Shown one piece after another: positions 14,052-21,062 of a DNA stretch of 24,180 nucleotides (positions are counted from its first letter, which is position 1; each line of letters opens with the position of its first letter). Location: positions 1-24,180 of IMG/VR virus record IMGVR_UViG_3300048592_000387; one strand, 5' to 3'. The stretch is from a virus. Under the pieces are notes generated by a model. It was not told the DNA's origin. It saw nothing but the letters and a program-made list of their open reading frames with translations, and did no database searches. A program made the translations under genes and the position numbers.

Positions 14052-14089
14052 TTGACTTTTAGTACTAGTACGTTTATACTTGGTACTAG
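14052..14089 (+). promoter_or_regulatory. Rightward promoter P2 with tandem GTACTAG operators
   Basis: TTGACT (14052-14057), 17-bp spacer, TATACT (14075-14080) is a near-consensus sigma-70 promoter. GTACTAG occurs at 14062-14068 and again at 14083-14089, exactly 21 bp apart (two helical turns). The first copy lies in a perfect 10-bp palindrome GTACTAGTAC in the spacer, and the second spans the predicted +1. This is the layout expected for autorepression by the small ribbon-helix-helix protein encoded 30 bp downstream. Confidence 0.7.
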
Positions 14090-14117
14090 GTAACACACCT
14101 TTCAGGAGTAAAGCGCA

Positions 14118-14318
14118 GTGAAAGACAACCAGTTAATTGAACCCGTCGAAGAAGAGGATAGCGACAAGGAGCGGATCACCCCCTGGGTTTCTGCCTCTGT
14201 CGCCCAGCGTTTGCGCCGTCTCGCCCGGCGCAACAAGCGCACCGTTTCGGCCGAAGTGGAGATCGCTATCGAGCGGCATCTGACCGAAGAAGAGCCGGCC
14301 GCCATGCCGCGCCAATAA
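14118..14318 (+). CDS. Ribbon-helix-helix (Arc/CopG-like) DNA-binding protein
   Basis: A 66-residue protein with an acidic N-terminus (MKDNQLIEPVEEEDSDKERI) and an RHH core. The core has a short strand (TPWVSAS), helix A (VAQRLRRLARRNKR) and, after 'TVS', helix B (AEVEIAIERHLTEEE). Such proteins bind as dimers with the strand in the major groove and usually recognise short tandem half-sites. The start is GTG at 14118, with AGGAG nine bases upstream. It is the first gene of the rightward operon, so it probably controls its own promoter and possibly the divergent one. Confidence 0.78.
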   Translation: MKDNQLIEPVEEEDSDKERITPWVSASVAQRLRRLARRNKRTVSAEVEIAIERHLTEEEPAAMPRQ

Positions 14319-14362
14319 AGCCATGACTGCCAACATTTAGGCAAAATTGAGGTGAGGGTCTC

Positions 14363-15736
14363 GTGCAATACGACGAATTTATCACAAATAAGGCGCAATT
14401 AGGAGGCCGGTATGGATTTGAGCCTATACACATGCCGTCTTACCTGTTCCCTTTTCAGGCCGCTCTAGTCGAGTGGGCAGTGCGCAAGGGACGCGCTGCC
14501 GTCTTTGCCGATTGTGGCATGGGCAAGACGTTGATCGAGATGGTATGGGCGCAAAACGTCGCCCGGCAGACCGGCAAGCCAGTCATCATCCTGACTCCGT
14601 TGGCCGTTGCCCCGCAGTTCATCCGCGAAGCTGAGCGCTTTGGCATCGACGCCGCGCGGTCACATCGGGGAGAGATAGCCGCCGAGATAGTCATCACGAA
14701 CTACGAGCGGTTGCACCTGTTTGACGCTGACCGCTTTGGCGGCGTCGTCTGTGATGAGTCTAGCATCCTCAAGAGTTTCGACGGCGTGCGCCGCAATGAG
14801 ATAACCGAATTCATGCGTCGCAAGGAATACCGTCTACTCGGCACGGCCACAGCCGCCCCAAACGACTACACCGAACTCGGAACGTCCTCGGAGGCTCTTG
14901 GCTATCTGGGCTACATGGACATGCTAGGCCGTTTCTTCACCAACAAGAAACGCACGGCTCGGCAGATGCGCGGGCGCTGGCGCGACGATGAGGACGGATG
15001 GCGCTTCAAGGGCCACGCCGAGCAACAATTCTGGCGGTGGGTCGCATCATGGGCGCGCGCCTTGCGTAAGCCGTCCGATCTAGGCTTTGCCGATGACGGC
15101 TTTAACTTGCCGCCGCTGCTCATTCAGAAGCATATCGTATCCGCCCGCGCCCCGCGCCCCGGTATGCTTTTCACCTTGCCGGCCATCGGTCTCCAGGAGC
15201 AGCGCGAAGAGCGGCGGCGCACTATCCGCGAGCGCTGCGAGATGGTTGCCGAATTGGTCAACCACACCGGGCAATCCGCCGTCGTGTGGTGTCACATGAA
15301 TGATGAGGGCGACATGCTACAGCGCCTCATCCCCGACGCCGAACAGGTTAGCGGCAAAGACGACGATGACGACAAAGAAGCCAAGTTCGGCCGGTTCTCG
15401 GACGGGCAAACCCGCGTCATTGTGACGAAACCCAAGATCGGCGCGTGGGGGTTGAACTGGCAGCATTGTCATCATCTGACGTTCTTCCCGTCCCACTCCT
15501 ACGAACAATACTACCAGGCCGTCCGCCGTTGCTGGCGATTCGGCCAACAATGCCCCGTCACGGTTGACATCGTATCAACCGAAGGTGAGGTAGAAGTCCA
15601 AAACAGCCTACAGCGCAAGGCGGACGCCGCCGCGCAGATGTTTACCGAACTCGTCGCCCACATGAACGACAGTATTTCTATTGACCGTTCCCAGTCATAT
15701 ACCGCCCCTATGGAGGTTCCCCAATGGCTATCCTAG
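14363..15736 (+). CDS. SNF2-type DEAD/DEAH-box helicase/ATPase
   Basis: A 457-residue superfamily 2 ATPase. Motif I is ADCGMGKT (residues 49-56), motif Ia IILTPLAVAPQF, motif II DESS (131-134) and motif III LLGTATAAPND. The C-terminal lobe ends with motifs V/VI, VIVTKPKIGAWGLNWQ and YQAVRRCWRFGQ. An acidic run (GKDDDDDKEAKFG) lies in the second lobe. Start is GTG at 14363 with TGAGG upstream. It overlaps the methyltransferase gene by 13 bp, so the two are co-expressed. It probably remodels or translocates on DNA during replication or together with the methyltransferase. No nuclease domain is seen. Confidence 0.88.
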   Translation: MQYDEFITNKAQLGGRYGFEPIHMPSYLFPFQAALVEWAVRKGRAAVFADCGMGKTLIEMVWAQNVARQTGKPVIILTPLAVAPQFIREAERFGIDAARSHRGEIAAEIVITNYERLHLFDADRFGGVVCDESSILKSFDGVRRNEITEFMRRKEYRLLGTATAAPNDYTELGTSSEALGYLGYMDMLGRFFTNKKRTARQMRGRWRDDEDGWRFKGHAEQQFWRWVASWARALRKPSDLGFADDGFNLPPLLIQKHIVSARAPRPGMLFTLPAIGLQEQREERRRTIRERCEMVAELVNHTGQSAVVWCHMNDEGDMLQRLIPDAEQVSGKDDDDDKEAKFGRFSDGQTRVIVTKPKIGAWGLNWQHCHHLTFFPSHSYEQYYQAVRRCWRFGQQCPVTVDIVSTEGEVEVQNSLQRKADAAAQMFTELVAHMNDSISIDRSQSYTAPMEVPQWLS

Positions 15737-16728
15737 ACCAGATGATTACCGACCGTTACGCGCTCTACTGTGGCGACTGCATGGAAGTCATGCCCAATTT
15801 GCCCGATGGCGCGATTCATTTCTCCGTCTATTCGCCGCCCTTCGCCGGCCTTTACCAGTACAGCAGTAGCGAGCATGACCTGAGTAATAGCCGCGACTAT
15901 GGTGAATTCATGACACACTATGAGTACGTCATCCGCGAGATCCACCGCCTGACCATGCCCGGCCGTATGACCGCCGTTCACTGCATGGACGTGCCGCGCT
16001 CCAATAACGGCCGGTCGGACTCCTTTATGGACTTCCCCGGCGACATCATTCGTTTGCATGAGCGCAACGGGTGGAGCTACACCGCCCGCTATCACGTCTG
16101 GAAAGAGCCGTTGACCGTCCGCAATCGGACGATGAAGAAAGGGTTGGCCCATCAGACCATTGTCGAGGATTCGAGCCGGTGCAGCGTGGCCGCGGCCGAT
16201 TATCTGCTTGTCTTTCGTCGAGACGGTGACAACCCCGTGCCCGTCGCCCACCCCGCCGGACTCAAGTCCTATGCCGGTTCCCGTCAAATGCCCGCCGATG
16301 TCCTCAAATACAAGGACTGGAATGGCCCTCAGATTGAGAACCGTTTCAGTCATTGGATATGGCGGCAGTACGCCTCAGCGTTTTGGGACGACGTGCGGCT
16401 TGACCGCGTTTTGCCCTTCCGTGAATCCCGCGACGAAGAGGACGAGAAGCACGTCCACCCGTTGCAATTAGACGTCATCGAGCGAGCCGTGGTCTTGTGG
16501 AGTAATCCTGGCGACCGCATTCTGACCCCTTTCATGGGCGTCGGCTCTGAGGTTTACGTGCCGGTGCAGTTGAATCGGTTCGGTCTCGGCATCGAACTAA
16601 AGCCAAGCTACTACCGGCAGGCGGTTAAAAACATGGCCGCTGTCGACGAAGACCAATACAACGACATGCCCCTATTCAGCCAGCCCGTCACAGAAGACGA
16701 AGAGGAGTTTGGGCTAGAGATAGCCTAA
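15724..16728 (+). CDS. DNA methyltransferase, beta-class N4/N6 type (SPPF motif)
   Basis: A 334-residue DNA methyltransferase with motif order IV before I. The catalytic motif SPPF is at residues 37-40 (SVYSPPFAGLYQY). The S-adenosylmethionine motif lies near residues 268-290 (RILTPFMGVGSEVYVPV, FGLGIELKPSYYRQAV). The Ser at the first position of SPPF points to N4-cytosine, though N6-adenine activity cannot be excluded. A long central region would hold the target recognition part. GGAGG precedes the ATG. Partnered with the SNF2 helicase and with no restriction nuclease in sight, it is probably an orphan enzyme that protects phage DNA. Target sequence unknown. Confidence 0.88.
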   Translation: MAILDQMITDRYALYCGDCMEVMPNLPDGAIHFSVYSPPFAGLYQYSSSEHDLSNSRDYGEFMTHYEYVIREIHRLTMPGRMTAVHCMDVPRSNNGRSDSFMDFPGDIIRLHERNGWSYTARYHVWKEPLTVRNRTMKKGLAHQTIVEDSSRCSVAAADYLLVFRRDGDNPVPVAHPAGLKSYAGSRQMPADVLKYKDWNGPQIENRFSHWIWRQYASAFWDDVRLDRVLPFRESRDEEDEKHVHPLQLDVIERAVVLWSNPGDRILTPFMGVGSEVYVPVQLNRFGLGIELKPSYYRQAVKNMAAVDEDQYNDMPLFSQPVTEDEEEFGLEIA

Positions 16729-16738
16729 GCCCGTAACC

Positions 16739-16799
16739 CACAATTCTAGCGATACGGGGCAGCCGTCAGGGGCGGCCAGGAAGGAACGTATCGGTTGTG
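16739..16799 (+). other. Potential stem-loop in the methyltransferase-HNH gap
   Basis: CACAA (16739-16743) and CGATACG (16750-16756) face CGTATCG (16787-16793) and TTGTG (16795-16799), forming a long imperfect stem in the 85-bp gap. An inner GGCAGCC/GGCGGCC pairing adds structure. No U-run follows. It may be a processing site or leader structure for the HNH gene. Confidence 0.35.
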
Positions 16800-16813
16800 T
16801 AGAGGATTTGAGC

Positions 16814-17209
16814 ATGACGACTTTAGTACGAGTGCCAACAGCAACCGCCCCGGCGGCCACTGTGGAACGGTATTGCGACGAATGCGGCGCGCCATTCCAG
16901 AGCAAGAACGCCGCCGCCGGTCAAGCCATGCTGGCCGGTAAGCTGCGAGTTTGCCCCGCATGCCAACGGCAGGGGGCAAGGACGACGCTCCCCTATAACG
17001 ACTATCTCAAAACCGAATGGTGGCAGCAGCGCCGGGCTAAGGCGTTGACCGAGGGCGGCCACAAGTGCCGCATCTGCGCGGCCACGGCGGCGCTCGAAGT
17101 CCACCATAACACCTACGAACGACTGGGCCACGAACGCGCCGCCGACCTCGTTGTGTTGTGCCGGAAGTGCCACCAGCTATTTCACGATAGCGGCGAACTG
17201 CGCTACTAG
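16814..17209 (+). CDS. HNH endonuclease with N-terminal zinc ribbon
   Basis: A 131-residue protein. An N-terminal zinc ribbon uses Cys21/Cys24 (CDEC) and Cys47/Cys50 (CPAC). The C-terminal HNH domain has CRIC (85-88), LEVHHNTYERLG with the catalytic His pair 97-98, and LCRKCHQLFH (Cys116, Cys119, His120). The ATG at 16814 is preferred because GAGG lies eight bases upstream. Small phage HNH enzymes act in packaging or as DNA-nicking nucleases; far from terL here, replication or recombination use is also possible. It is not obviously a homing nuclease, since no intron is seen. Confidence 0.85.
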   Translation: MTTLVRVPTATAPAATVERYCDECGAPFQSKNAAAGQAMLAGKLRVCPACQRQGARTTLPYNDYLKTEWWQQRRAKALTEGGHKCRICAATAALEVHHNTYERLGHERAADLVVLCRKCHQLFHDSGELRY

Positions 17210-17220
17210 AGGCCGCCGCT

Positions 17221-18141
17221 ATGAGCTACGCACTACAACGCGCCGTTTGGCAGAATGGGCCGACGGAGAGGAACCAATTTAACGTGCTCCAGGCATTGGC
17301 CGATTATGCCGATGATGACGGGGGAAACATCTTCCCGTCCATCCCCACGCTGGCCGCCAAGTGCCGAATGTCCGATAGCACCGCTATCCGCGCCCTAGAC
17401 GGGTTGGTTAAGGACGGTTGGATCACACGCAAGCGGCGCAAGAACGCCGTGAACACCTATCAAATCATCGTCGCCAAGCTTTCAGGATATGTCATTTTGA
17501 CACAACCTGAGACGGCCGAACCGCTAGAAGATGTCAATTTGACACCACTGGATATGTCATTTTGCAACCCTGGATATGTCATTTTGACACCCGATCCTAT
17601 CACTATAACCAATCACAAAGAAGAAGAAGAAGAAGAGCCCCCCTCCCCCGCCCCGCCAATCGAGCCGCCAATCGAGCCGGCAGTGGCATTGCGTGAACAC
17701 TTCGTGAAGCGCACGGCCATTCAGCCCAATGACCGGACGGGCGTCTATGACCGTGACTGGCAGCAGCCGTTAGGGCAGCTTCTGGCCCTGGCCGGCGGCG
17801 ACGCGGCCGCGGCCGTCGCCCTACTTGACCGCGCCCTGGCCGTGGCACGGGGCGACAACGAACGGCGCAAGACCTACACGGTATCTTGCCCGCGTTCGCT
17901 TCTGGGGATTGCCTCCAACCTGGCGGCCACTCAACAGACGGCCGCCACCGTGGCCGATGATGACACGATCTGGCAACGCGCCCTAGCGGCCGTCACCCGA
18001 CGCGACTTCACCGACGAACGGCTCAAGGCGGCTATCCGCGCCATTGGTGGTACTGGACGTATCGCCAGCGCCAACGGCCATGACACAGAGACCCTAAAAA
18101 GGAGTTTAGGACATGCCTATCGAAACGTTGCCGCCGCATGA
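17221..18141 (+). CDS. Winged-helix replication initiator with intragenic origin
   Basis: A 306-residue protein directly before dnaB. The N-terminus (residues 1-85) is an HTH_36-like winged helix: NQFNVLQALADYADDDGGNI, FPSIPTLAAKCRMSDSTAIR, ALDGLVKDGWITRKRRK. Residues 88-123 are encoded by four DNA iterons and show as protein repeats (GYVILTQ, EDVNLTP, DMSFCNP, GYVILTP). A Glu-run plus Pro linker (KEEEEEEPPSPAPPIEPPIE) separates a C-terminal helical domain (ALREHFVKRTAIQPNDRTG onward) that may contact DnaB. This matches initiators such as lambda O that bind iterons within their own gene. The gene overlaps dnaB by 29 bp. Confidence 0.78.
   Translation: MSYALQRAVWQNGPTERNQFNVLQALADYADDDGGNIFPSIPTLAAKCRMSDSTAIRALDGLVKDGWITRKRRKNAVNTYQIIVAKLSGYVILTQPETAEPLEDVNLTPLDMSFCNPGYVILTPDPITITNHKEEEEEEPPSPAPPIEPPIEPAVALREHFVKRTAIQPNDRTGVYDRDWQQPLGQLLALAGGDAAAAVALLDRALAVARGDNERRKTYTVSCPRSLLGIASNLAATQQTAATVADDDTIWQRALAAVTRRDFTDERLKAAIRAIGGTGRIASANGHDTETLKRSLGHAYRNVAAA
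17485..17590 (+). repeat. Four origin-type iterons inside the initiator gene
   Basis: GGATATGTCATTTTGACAC occurs exactly at 17485-17503 and 17572-17590, with diverged copies at 17527-17545 and 17550-17568. Three copies contain a perfect dyad TGTCA-N3-TGACA; the third ends TTTTGCAAC and loses it. Starts are 42, 23 and 22 bp apart, near whole helical turns. AT-rich and A-rich sequence follows (17594-17635), suitable for unwinding. Confidence 0.82.
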
Positions 18142-19447
18142 CCCAGAGGCAGAGGCGGCCGTGTTGGGGTCGTTGCTAATCGACCCCGATGCTTACTACG
18201 AAGTGTCCGAGATTCTAGCGCCTGAGGCGTTCTACCATCCTAGCAACCGCTGGCTCTATGAGGCGATCCAGTCGCTTAGCGCCCGGCAGGAACCGCCCGA
18301 TATTGTGGTCATTCAGGACGAGCTTATCCGCGCCGGGCGACTGGACGAGGTCGGCGGGATGTCTTACATGCTAAACCTGTTGACCGCCGTCCCCACGTCC
18401 ATCAATGCGGAGTACTACGCCCGCATTGTGGCCGACAAGGCGACGCGGCGGCGATTGATTCACGCGGCCGGGCAAGTCGCTACGGCGGCCTATGATGAGG
18501 CGCAACCGATAGGCGACGTAGTGGCCGCTGCTGAGGCGGCGGTCATGGGCGCGGGGGCTGATACCGACAGAGGCGCGGTAGTCAGTGCCCGCCGATACAT
18601 GACCGACTACCTGGACAACTTTCTAGCCGATGTCAATTCAACGGCCGCGCCCCGCGTCGTTACGACTGGACTAGCAGACCTTGACCGGCTGCTAGGCGGT
18701 CTCGAAGCGCCACATCAATACATGCTGGCCGGGCGCACGTCGATGGGTAAATCGTCGCTGGCTCTGGGCATTGCCCTTCACGCCGCCATGAGGCAGCACA
18801 AGCGGGTGATGATATTCAGCCTTGAGATGAGCAAAGAGCAGATCACAAACCGGCTTGTGTCGATGTTGACGCGCATTCCGGCCCAGGCGCTGAAGGCGGC
18901 GCGGCGGCGCTATTTGAGCCAGCAGCAGCAGGCGGCAGTGATGGACGCCGCCGGGCGCATTGCCGACCTACCGCTCTACTACGATTGCTCCGAGGGGTTG
19001 CGGCCCTCAGACGTGCGCGGGCGGGCGTCGCGTATCGCGGCGGCGCATGGGTTAGACCTCATCATCGTTGACCATATGCACATCATGACCGCCGACAACC
19101 CGACAGGGAATAACGTCAAGGACTTGGGCAGCATCGCGCTGTCACTGGCAAACCTTTACAAACACCTTGACGTGGCCGGGCTGACACTGGCTCAACTGAA
19201 TCGGGGCGTAGACGCCCGCGCCATTAAGCGGCCGATGTTGAGTGACCTCAGAGAATCCGGTCAAATCGAAGAAAACGCTTACGCCGTGCTATTCGTCCAC
19301 CGTGAAAGCTACTATGACGATACCGCCCCCAGTGGCACGGCCGAGGCCATTGTCGCCAAGAACCGTGACGGGGCGACCGGCTCCGTCGGGCTTTACTGGA
19401 ATGCAGAGCTATCCATGTTTGGCAACGCCGCCCAGGTGAATCTATGA
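18113..19447 (+). CDS. dnaB: Replicative DNA helicase DnaB
   Basis: A 444-residue hexameric helicase for fork unwinding. The N-terminal domain is standard (LPPHDPEAEAAVLGSLLIDP, EAFYHPSNRWLYEAIQSLSA, VGGMSYMLNLLTAVPTSINA). A linker leads to the RecA-like domain with Walker A GRTSMGKS (about 206-213), H2 IFSLEMSKEQITNRL and Walker B DLIIVDHMHIM. Arginine-finger-type and DNA-binding regions follow (LSDLRESGQIEENA, IVAKNRDGATGSVGLYW). AGGAG precedes the ATG. It overlaps the initiator gene, so the two proteins are made together, as in other initiator-helicase pairs. No intein is present. Confidence 0.95.
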   Translation: MPIETLPPHDPEAEAAVLGSLLIDPDAYYEVSEILAPEAFYHPSNRWLYEAIQSLSARQEPPDIVVIQDELIRAGRLDEVGGMSYMLNLLTAVPTSINAEYYARIVADKATRRRLIHAAGQVATAAYDEAQPIGDVVAAAEAAVMGAGADTDRGAVVSARRYMTDYLDNFLADVNSTAAPRVVTTGLADLDRLLGGLEAPHQYMLAGRTSMGKSSLALGIALHAAMRQHKRVMIFSLEMSKEQITNRLVSMLTRIPAQALKAARRRYLSQQQQAAVMDAAGRIADLPLYYDCSEGLRPSDVRGRASRIAAAHGLDLIIVDHMHIMTADNPTGNNVKDLGSIALSLANLYKHLDVAGLTLAQLNRGVDARAIKRPMLSDLRESGQIEENAYAVLFVHRESYYDDTAPSGTAEAIVAKNRDGATGSVGLYWNAELSMFGNAAQVNL

Positions 19448-19842
19448 CCACTTCCCCCACCCCACCCCATGACCTACGCTCCAATGACGACGCCGGCATC
19501 GCCGGGACGATTCACGAATGCGACCCGGCGGCCGTCGCCCGGCTCAAGGCGCTCATGGCTCAACAGCAGCCGCCGCGCTGGCAAGAGGCGCGACGACGCC
19601 AGTACAACGGCAGTCAGATTGTCGCCAATTTGCAACGCAGTGCCATTACCCACGCCGACCGCGTGCGGCTCGTCCTGAGTGACGAACAAATGACCGATGT
19701 CGAGCAACGCCGCGCCAATGGCGAGACGTGGGCCGGTATCGCCCGCGCTATGGGCTTAGTCCATACAACCCTCATGCTGGCCTACGCCCGGCAGACGCAC
19801 GCCGGGCAGCAGGCCGCCAAACAACAGGAGAAACCGCAATGA
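19444..19842 (+). CDS. Hypothetical protein with possible helix-turn-helix
   Basis: A 132-residue protein with a Pro-rich, probably disordered N-terminus and a charged Gln/Arg region (MAQQQPPRWQEARRRQYNGS). The second half has LVLSDEQMTDVEQRRANGET followed by WAGIARAMGLVHTTLMLAYA, a helix-turn-helix-like pattern with 'GETWAGIARAMGL' resembling resolvase/sigma-type DNA-binding helices. It overlaps dnaB in ATGA and the methyltransferase start in ATGA, so it is fully coupled. It could regulate DNA or act with the helicase; no family is claimed. Confidence 0.6.
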   Translation: MTTSPTPPHDLRSNDDAGIAGTIHECDPAAVARLKALMAQQQPPRWQEARRRQYNGSQIVANLQRSAITHADRVRLVLSDEQMTDVEQRRANGETWAGIARAMGLVHTTLMLAYARQTHAGQQAAKQQEKPQ

Positions 19843-20654
19843 GTAACCAACCGTTGCGCTATCTGTCGCTATTCAGCGGCATCGGCGGGATGGATTTAGG
19901 ATTTGATAGGGCCGGAATGGTGTGCGCCGGGCAGGTAGAGATAGATGACTATTGCCGCCGCGTGCTGGCGCGGCACTGGCCGGACGTGCCGCGCATGAAT
20001 GATGTGAGAGAGGTGCATGGTGACGAGTTTGGAGCAGTTGACCTTATTTGCGGCGGATTCCCTTGCCAGCCTCACAGTGTTGCCGGGCAGCAACGCGGCG
20101 CGGCAGATGACCGCAACCTCTGGCCGGAAATGCGCCGCCTTGTTGCCGCCATCCGGCCCGCTTGGGTTGTTGGTGAAAATGTGCCTGGAATCCGATCAAC
20201 TATCCTCGACGAGGTGGTATCTGACCTGGAAGGCAAAGACTACGAAGTCGGGATACTTGATTTTCCAGCTTGCGGCCTCCAGGCGTGGCACATCCGCGCC
20301 CGGATATACATCATCGCCTACCTACCCCACAGTCGCCGCGTCGGACTGGAAGGGGCGCAGCGGCAAGGGGCACATTGCCCGGCACGGCAACAAGAGGCTT
20401 TCGGACGCCATCTGCTATCCGACCGTGACGGCATCGGACGCGAGCGGTGGGCCGGGCAGCCAGGGGAGAGCGGGCGGCGACAACCTGAGGACCGTGATTG
20501 GTGGGCAGCTGAACCCGGAGTGGGTCGAGTGGTTCATGGGCTTCCCCATCGGATGGACAGAATTAAAGGACTAGGCAATGCCGTTGTCCCACAAGTTGCC
20601 GAGTGGCTGGGGCGGCACATCGTGGCCGCTGAAATGGAGGTAAACCCGCAATGA
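19839..20654 (+). CDS. C5-cytosine DNA methyltransferase
   Basis: A 271-residue Dcm-type enzyme, short for the family because the target recognition region is small. Motif I is SLFSGIGGMDLGF (10-22). Motif IV GGFPCQPHS has the catalytic Cys76. Motif VI ENV is at 113-115, motif VIII RARIYIIA at 153-160, and motifs IX/X include GLGNAVVPQVAEWLGRHI near 244-261. It methylates cytosine C5 in a specific DNA site (unknown), protecting from restriction. The ATG at 19839 is chosen for its ATGA overlap with the previous stop and AGGAG upstream. No endonuclease is adjacent. Over 550 bp of the gene is also open in the +1 frame (separate entry). Confidence 0.92.
   Translation: MSNQPLRYLSLFSGIGGMDLGFDRAGMVCAGQVEIDDYCRRVLARHWPDVPRMNDVREVHGDEFGAVDLICGGFPCQPHSVAGQQRGAADDRNLWPEMRRLVAAIRPAWVVGENVPGIRSTILDEVVSDLEGKDYEVGILDFPACGLQAWHIRARIYIIAYLPHSRRVGLEGAQRQGAHCPARQQEAFGRHLLSDRDGIGRERWAGQPGESGRRQPEDRDWWAAEPGVGRVVHGLPHRMDRIKGLGNAVVPQVAEWLGRHIVAAEMEVNPQ
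20017..20574 (+). CDS. Overprinted ORF within the cytosine methyltransferase gene (+1 frame)
   Basis: A 185-codon frame lies entirely inside the methyltransferase gene, offset +1. Its product contains LTVLPGSNAARQMTATSGRK, PPSGPLGLLVKMCLESDQLS, STRWYLTWKAKTTKSGYLIF and ends QLNPEWVEWFMGFPIGWTEL. From memory, this arrangement (PGS..AR.MT.TSGRK, LTWK, YPT.TASD, LNP.WVEWLMGFP.GWT) recurs in many phage and metagenome proteins, so it looks like a real family rather than chance. AGAGG lies upstream of ATG 20017 and is better spaced for GTG 20020. Its function is unknown, and the call needs conservation tests. Confidence 0.5.
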   Translation: MVTSLEQLTLFAADSLASLTVLPGSNAARQMTATSGRKCAALLPPSGPLGLLVKMCLESDQLSSTRWYLTWKAKTTKSGYLIFQLAASRRGTSAPGYTSSPTYPTVAASDWKGRSGKGHIARHGNKRLSDAICYPTVTASDASGGPGSQGRAGGDNLRTVIGGQLNPEWVEWFMGFPIGWTELKD

Positions 20655-20815
20655 CCGTAAACGCAGTAATCGCCGCAATTGTGTTCCTCATCTGCATCGC
20701 CGCGCTGGCCGTCCTGTGGGCCAATGGCATTGCCGACGAACCGCCCGCAACGGCCGCCGAGCGCAAGTACTGGCCGGGCGACGTGGTAGAGGATGATGGT
20801 GAATACCATGACTGA
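20651..20815 (+). CDS. Small single-span membrane protein
   Basis: A 54-residue protein, MTVNAVIAAIVFLICIAALA then VLWANGIADEPPATAAERK and a WPGDVVEDDGEYHD tail. One hydrophobic helix near residues 4-23 precedes an acidic, soluble C-terminus. It overlaps the methyltransferase stop in ATGA (20651-20654) and the next gene by 8 bp. Single-span proteins of this kind are common in phage early regions; function unknown. Confidence 0.55.
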   Translation: MTVNAVIAAIVFLICIAALAVLWANGIADEPPATAAERKYWPGDVVEDDGEYHD

Positions 20816-21062
20816 GACACGACCCGTCTACCACGCCGACCTAGCCGCCCTGGCGACCGAACGTCGCCGGGCGCTCGTCTACGCCGCGCTCAACGACGCG
20901 GGCGCGGCTGAGGCCGGGCTATTGCGCCTCGTGGCTGAGGTTGCCCGGCTGCGCGACCTCTTGGCACTGGGCACGCTAGACGACGATGCGCTCTACGCCG
21001 TGCGGCGGCAGTTGGGCGACTACCGGCAGTGCGCTGAGGCGTTGGGGGTGAATCTGCCGTGA
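20808..21062 (+). CDS. Hypothetical helical protein
   Basis: An 84-residue protein starting MTETRPVYHADLAALATERR, almost wholly helical with heptad-like Leu/Ala (LLRLVAEVARLRDLLALGTL, LYAVRRQLGDYRQCAEALGV). The start at 20808 is chosen because GGTGA is suitably spaced; ATG codons at 20793 and 20796 sit too close to their GAGG. It shares GTGA with the next methyltransferase. Possibly a small coiled-coil adaptor; I do not recognise it. Confidence 0.55.
   Translation: MTETRPVYHADLAALATERRRALVYAALNDAGAAEAGLLRLVAEVARLRDLLALGTLDDDALYAVRRQLGDYRQCAEALGVNLP

Noticed and set aside
13827-14117. preQ1 or other known riboswitch upstream of the que genes
   Set aside because: I could not fit the short preQ1-I loop with its A-rich tail, nor the preQ1-II layout; only a GC hairpin of unknown type is present.
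15733-16353. A 206-codon minus-strand ORF opposite the SPPF methyltransferase
   Set aside because: The plus frame has clear methyltransferase motifs; the minus frame has no motif and no promoter or ribosome site.
14363-16728. Type III or type I restriction-modification system
   Set aside because: The helicase has no nuclease domain and no Res/HsdR-type signature, and no specificity subunit is present, so a restriction role is not supported.
16814-17209. HNH homing endonuclease in a group I intron
   Set aside because: Neighbouring genes are intact and no split gene or intron core was seen; it looks like a free-standing phage HNH protein.
17485-17590. CRISPR-like array
   Set aside because: The 19-bp units are too close and unequally spaced, contain dyads, lie in a coding frame and have no cas genes nearby; they fit iterons.
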